6,241 nucleotides of DNA, taken from positions 1-6,241 of the forward strand of contig CANKPO010000082.1 of NCBI GenBank assembly GCA_947484535.1, given 5' to 3'. The stretch's first letter is position 1, and each line of letters opens with the position of its first letter. The notes under the pieces are model-generated. The model ran no database searches. It saw only the letters and a program-made list of their open reading frames with translations, and was not told the DNA's origin. This DNA is from Caulobacteraceae bacterium (GTDB lineage: Bacteria > Pseudomonadota > Alphaproteobacteria > Caulobacterales > Caulobacteraceae). The translations under genes and the position numbers were made by a program. Positions 4,680-6,241 of the stretch are shown here, one piece after another.

Positions 4680-6047
4680 ATGGGCGCGCAATTACCAAAG
4701 GCCTGCATCATTGGAGCGGGCTGCTCCGGGTTCACCACGGCCAAGCGTCTGAAGGATAACCATATTCCTTATGACTGCTTTGAGATGTCCGACGATATTG
4801 GCGGCAACTGGTACTATAGGAACCCCAACGGCCACTCTGCCTGTTATGAGAGCCTGCATATCGATACCTCTAAATGGCGCCTAGCCTTTGAGGACTATCC
4901 TGTGCCGTCCGACTGGCCGGACTTTCCCCATCACGCGCAGCTCTTGGGCTATTTCAAAGACTATGTGGACCATTTTGGTCTGCGCGAGACCATCACCTTC
5001 AATACGGCGGTGACCAAGGCCGAGCGCGGCGCAGATGGCCTGTGGGACGTGACCCTGTCGACTGGCGAGACACGCCGCTATGACGTTTTGATCGTCTGTA
5101 ATGGCCACCATTGGGACCCGCGCACGCCGGACTATCCGGGGACCTTTGACGGGGTGGCCTTCCACGCCCACGCCTATTGCGACCCGTTCGATCCCTATGA
5201 CATGCGCGGCAAGAATGTCGTGGTGGTCGGAATGGGCAATTCGGCCATGGATATTGCTTCAGAGCTGTCTCAGCGACCCATTGCCAAAAACCTTTGGGTC
5301 GCGGCGCGGCGCGGGGTCTGGGTCTTGCCAAAATATATGAATGGCAAACCTGCCGATAAGGCGGCCATGCCCTCTTGGATGCCGCGCAAGCTGGGCCTGA
5401 ACCTCGCCCGCAAGGCCATCAAGAAGGCCATCGGCAATATGGAAGACTATGGCCTACCCAAGCCCGACCATGAACCGCTAGAGGCTCACCCCTCGGTATC
5501 GGGCGAGTTCCTGACCCGGGCCGGATGCGGTGACATCAAGTTCAAGCCCAATATCAAGGCCTTTGAAGGCCCCAATGTCCGCTTTGAAGATGATAGCGTC
5601 GAGCGGATCGATGCGATCATCTATGCCACGGGCTACAAGATCAGCTTCCCCTTCTTTACCGACCCGGCCTTCAAGACCGACGCCGACAACCGCCTACCGC
5701 TGTTCAAGCGCATGGTGCCCGCAGGCACGGCAAACCTGTTCTATATGGGTCTAGCCCAGCCCCTGCCGACCCTGGTCAATTTCGCCGAGCAGCAGGCCAA
5801 GCTGGTGGCGGCCTATTTGACCGGCCAATATCACCTACCCAGCACCTCCGAGCAGGCCAGTGTCACAGCCAAGGACGAGGACTTCTATCTGGGCGGCTAT
5901 TACGCCTCAGCCCGCCACACGATCCAAGTCGATTTTGGCCACTATTGCGCCGACCTGATCAAGGAAATCGAGCGGGGCAAGGCCCGCGCCAAGGCGGCAG
6001 GCAATCGCTTGCCGGTCGCCGCCAAGGCCGATCTAGTCGAGGCTTAG
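4680..6047 (+). CDS. Class B flavin-containing monooxygenase (FMO family)
   Basis: FAD- and NADPH-dependent monooxygenase, probably cytosolic, 455 aa from this start. The family uses a C4a-hydroperoxyflavin to oxidise nitrogen, sulfur or carbonyl carbon; the substrate here cannot be told. Motifs in order: FAD-binding GAGCSG at 12-17; a GGNWYYRNPNG segment typical of the family near 42-52; the FMO signature FxGxxxHxxxY as FDGVAFHAHAY at 156-166; NADPH-binding GMGNSA at 184-189; and YATGY at 315-319. The signature ends in Tyr, not the Trp-Pro/Asp of classical Baeyer-Villiger enzymes, which favours N- or S-oxygenation, though this is not conclusive. No signal peptide is seen. An upstream in-frame ATG at 4650 would add ten residues (MISHDWGDDL) but lacks a ribosome site and precedes the Rossmann start unnecessarily. 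The gene appears monocistronic and runs convergently into trxB. Confidence 0.93.
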   Translation: MGAQLPKACIIGAGCSGFTTAKRLKDNHIPYDCFEMSDDIGGNWYYRNPNGHSACYESLHIDTSKWRLAFEDYPVPSDWPDFPHHAQLLGYFKDYVDHFGLRETITFNTAVTKAERGADGLWDVTLSTGETRRYDVLIVCNGHHWDPRTPDYPGTFDGVAFHAHAYCDPFDPYDMRGKNVVVVGMGNSAMDIASELSQRPIAKNLWVAARRGVWVLPKYMNGKPADKAAMPSWMPRKLGLNLARKAIKKAIGNMEDYGLPKPDHEPLEAHPSVSGEFLTRAGCGDIKFKPNIKAFEGPNVRFEDDSVERIDAIIYATGYKISFPFFTDPAFKTDADNRLPLFKRMVPAGTANLFYMGLAQPLPTLVNFAEQQAKLVAAYLTGQYHLPSTSEQASVTAKDEDFYLGGYYASARHTIQVDFGHYCADLIKEIERGKARAKAAGNRLPVAAKADLVEA

Positions 6048-6059
6048 GTCGAAGGCGAC

Positions 6060-6062
<3 letters not shown>
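6045..6062. terminator. Palindrome spanning both stop codons, possible bidirectional hairpin
   Basis: TAGGTCG (6045-6051), loop AAGG, CGACCTA (6056-6062): a perfect 7-bp stem. The first triplet is the monooxygenase TAG and the last, on the opposite strand, is the trxB TAG. It fills the 12-bp gap between convergent genes, where a shared terminator would be expected. It has no U-tract on either side, so it is not a canonical intrinsic terminator. Confidence 0.4.

Positions 6063-6241
<179 letters not shown>

Noticed and set aside
5145..5177. Baeyer-Villiger monooxygenase assignment
   Set aside because: The fingerprint here ends HxxxY, not the HxxxW(P/D) of classical Baeyer-Villiger enzymes, so the broader FMO call is safer.

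Overview
The window looks like chromosomal DNA from a GC-rich alphaproteobacterium. A Caulobacterales-type bacterium (Caulobacter/Brevundimonas/Asticcacaulis-like) is my best guess, with low confidence. The reasons are a NodT-type outer-membrane lipoprotein, a TTGAC...GCTA-type promoter, and intergenic hairpin repeats of a style I associate with that group. No marker in the window fixes the genus.

Positions 1-3877 (minus strand) hold a tripartite RND drug-efflux operon, transcribed right to left: outer-membrane channel lipoprotein (2462-3877), periplasmic adaptor lipoprotein (1317-2465), then the inner-membrane RND pump, whose first 439 residues are present before the window ends. Both junctions overlap (ATGA, then TAATG), so the three proteins are probably translationally coupled. 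Upstream is a perfect 8+4+8 palindrome at 3965-3984 that looks like a repressor operator, but no regulator gene is in the window.

Positions 3878-4679 form a divergent intergenic region of about 0.8 kb. Its middle part (about 4076-4603) is packed with hairpin-forming repeats. These include three copies of a TTCCCCGC-type hairpin, of which the outer two are inverted near-identical copies flanking the cluster. There is also a 20-bp inverted repeat with one mismatch, and a perfect 22-bp inverted repeat built from two head-to-head two-hairpin units. I see no credible gene there.

Positions 4680-6047 (plus strand) encode a complete class B flavin-containing monooxygenase, with its own promoter (4612-4639) and a strong Shine-Dalgarno sequence. 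It converges on the C-terminal end of thioredoxin reductase (trxB, minus strand, 6060-6241, cut by the window edge). The 12-bp gap is covered by a perfect 7-bp-stem palindrome whose outermost triplets are the two TAG stop codons.

Functionally, the pump genes form one export machine spanning the envelope. The monooxygenase may oxidise soft nucleophiles or xenobiotics, and trxB is housekeeping thiol redox. Nothing in the sequence ties these three units into one pathway. I found no evidence for a wholly new system. The most notable non-coding signals are the repeat cluster, the operator-like palindrome and the stop-codon palindrome.
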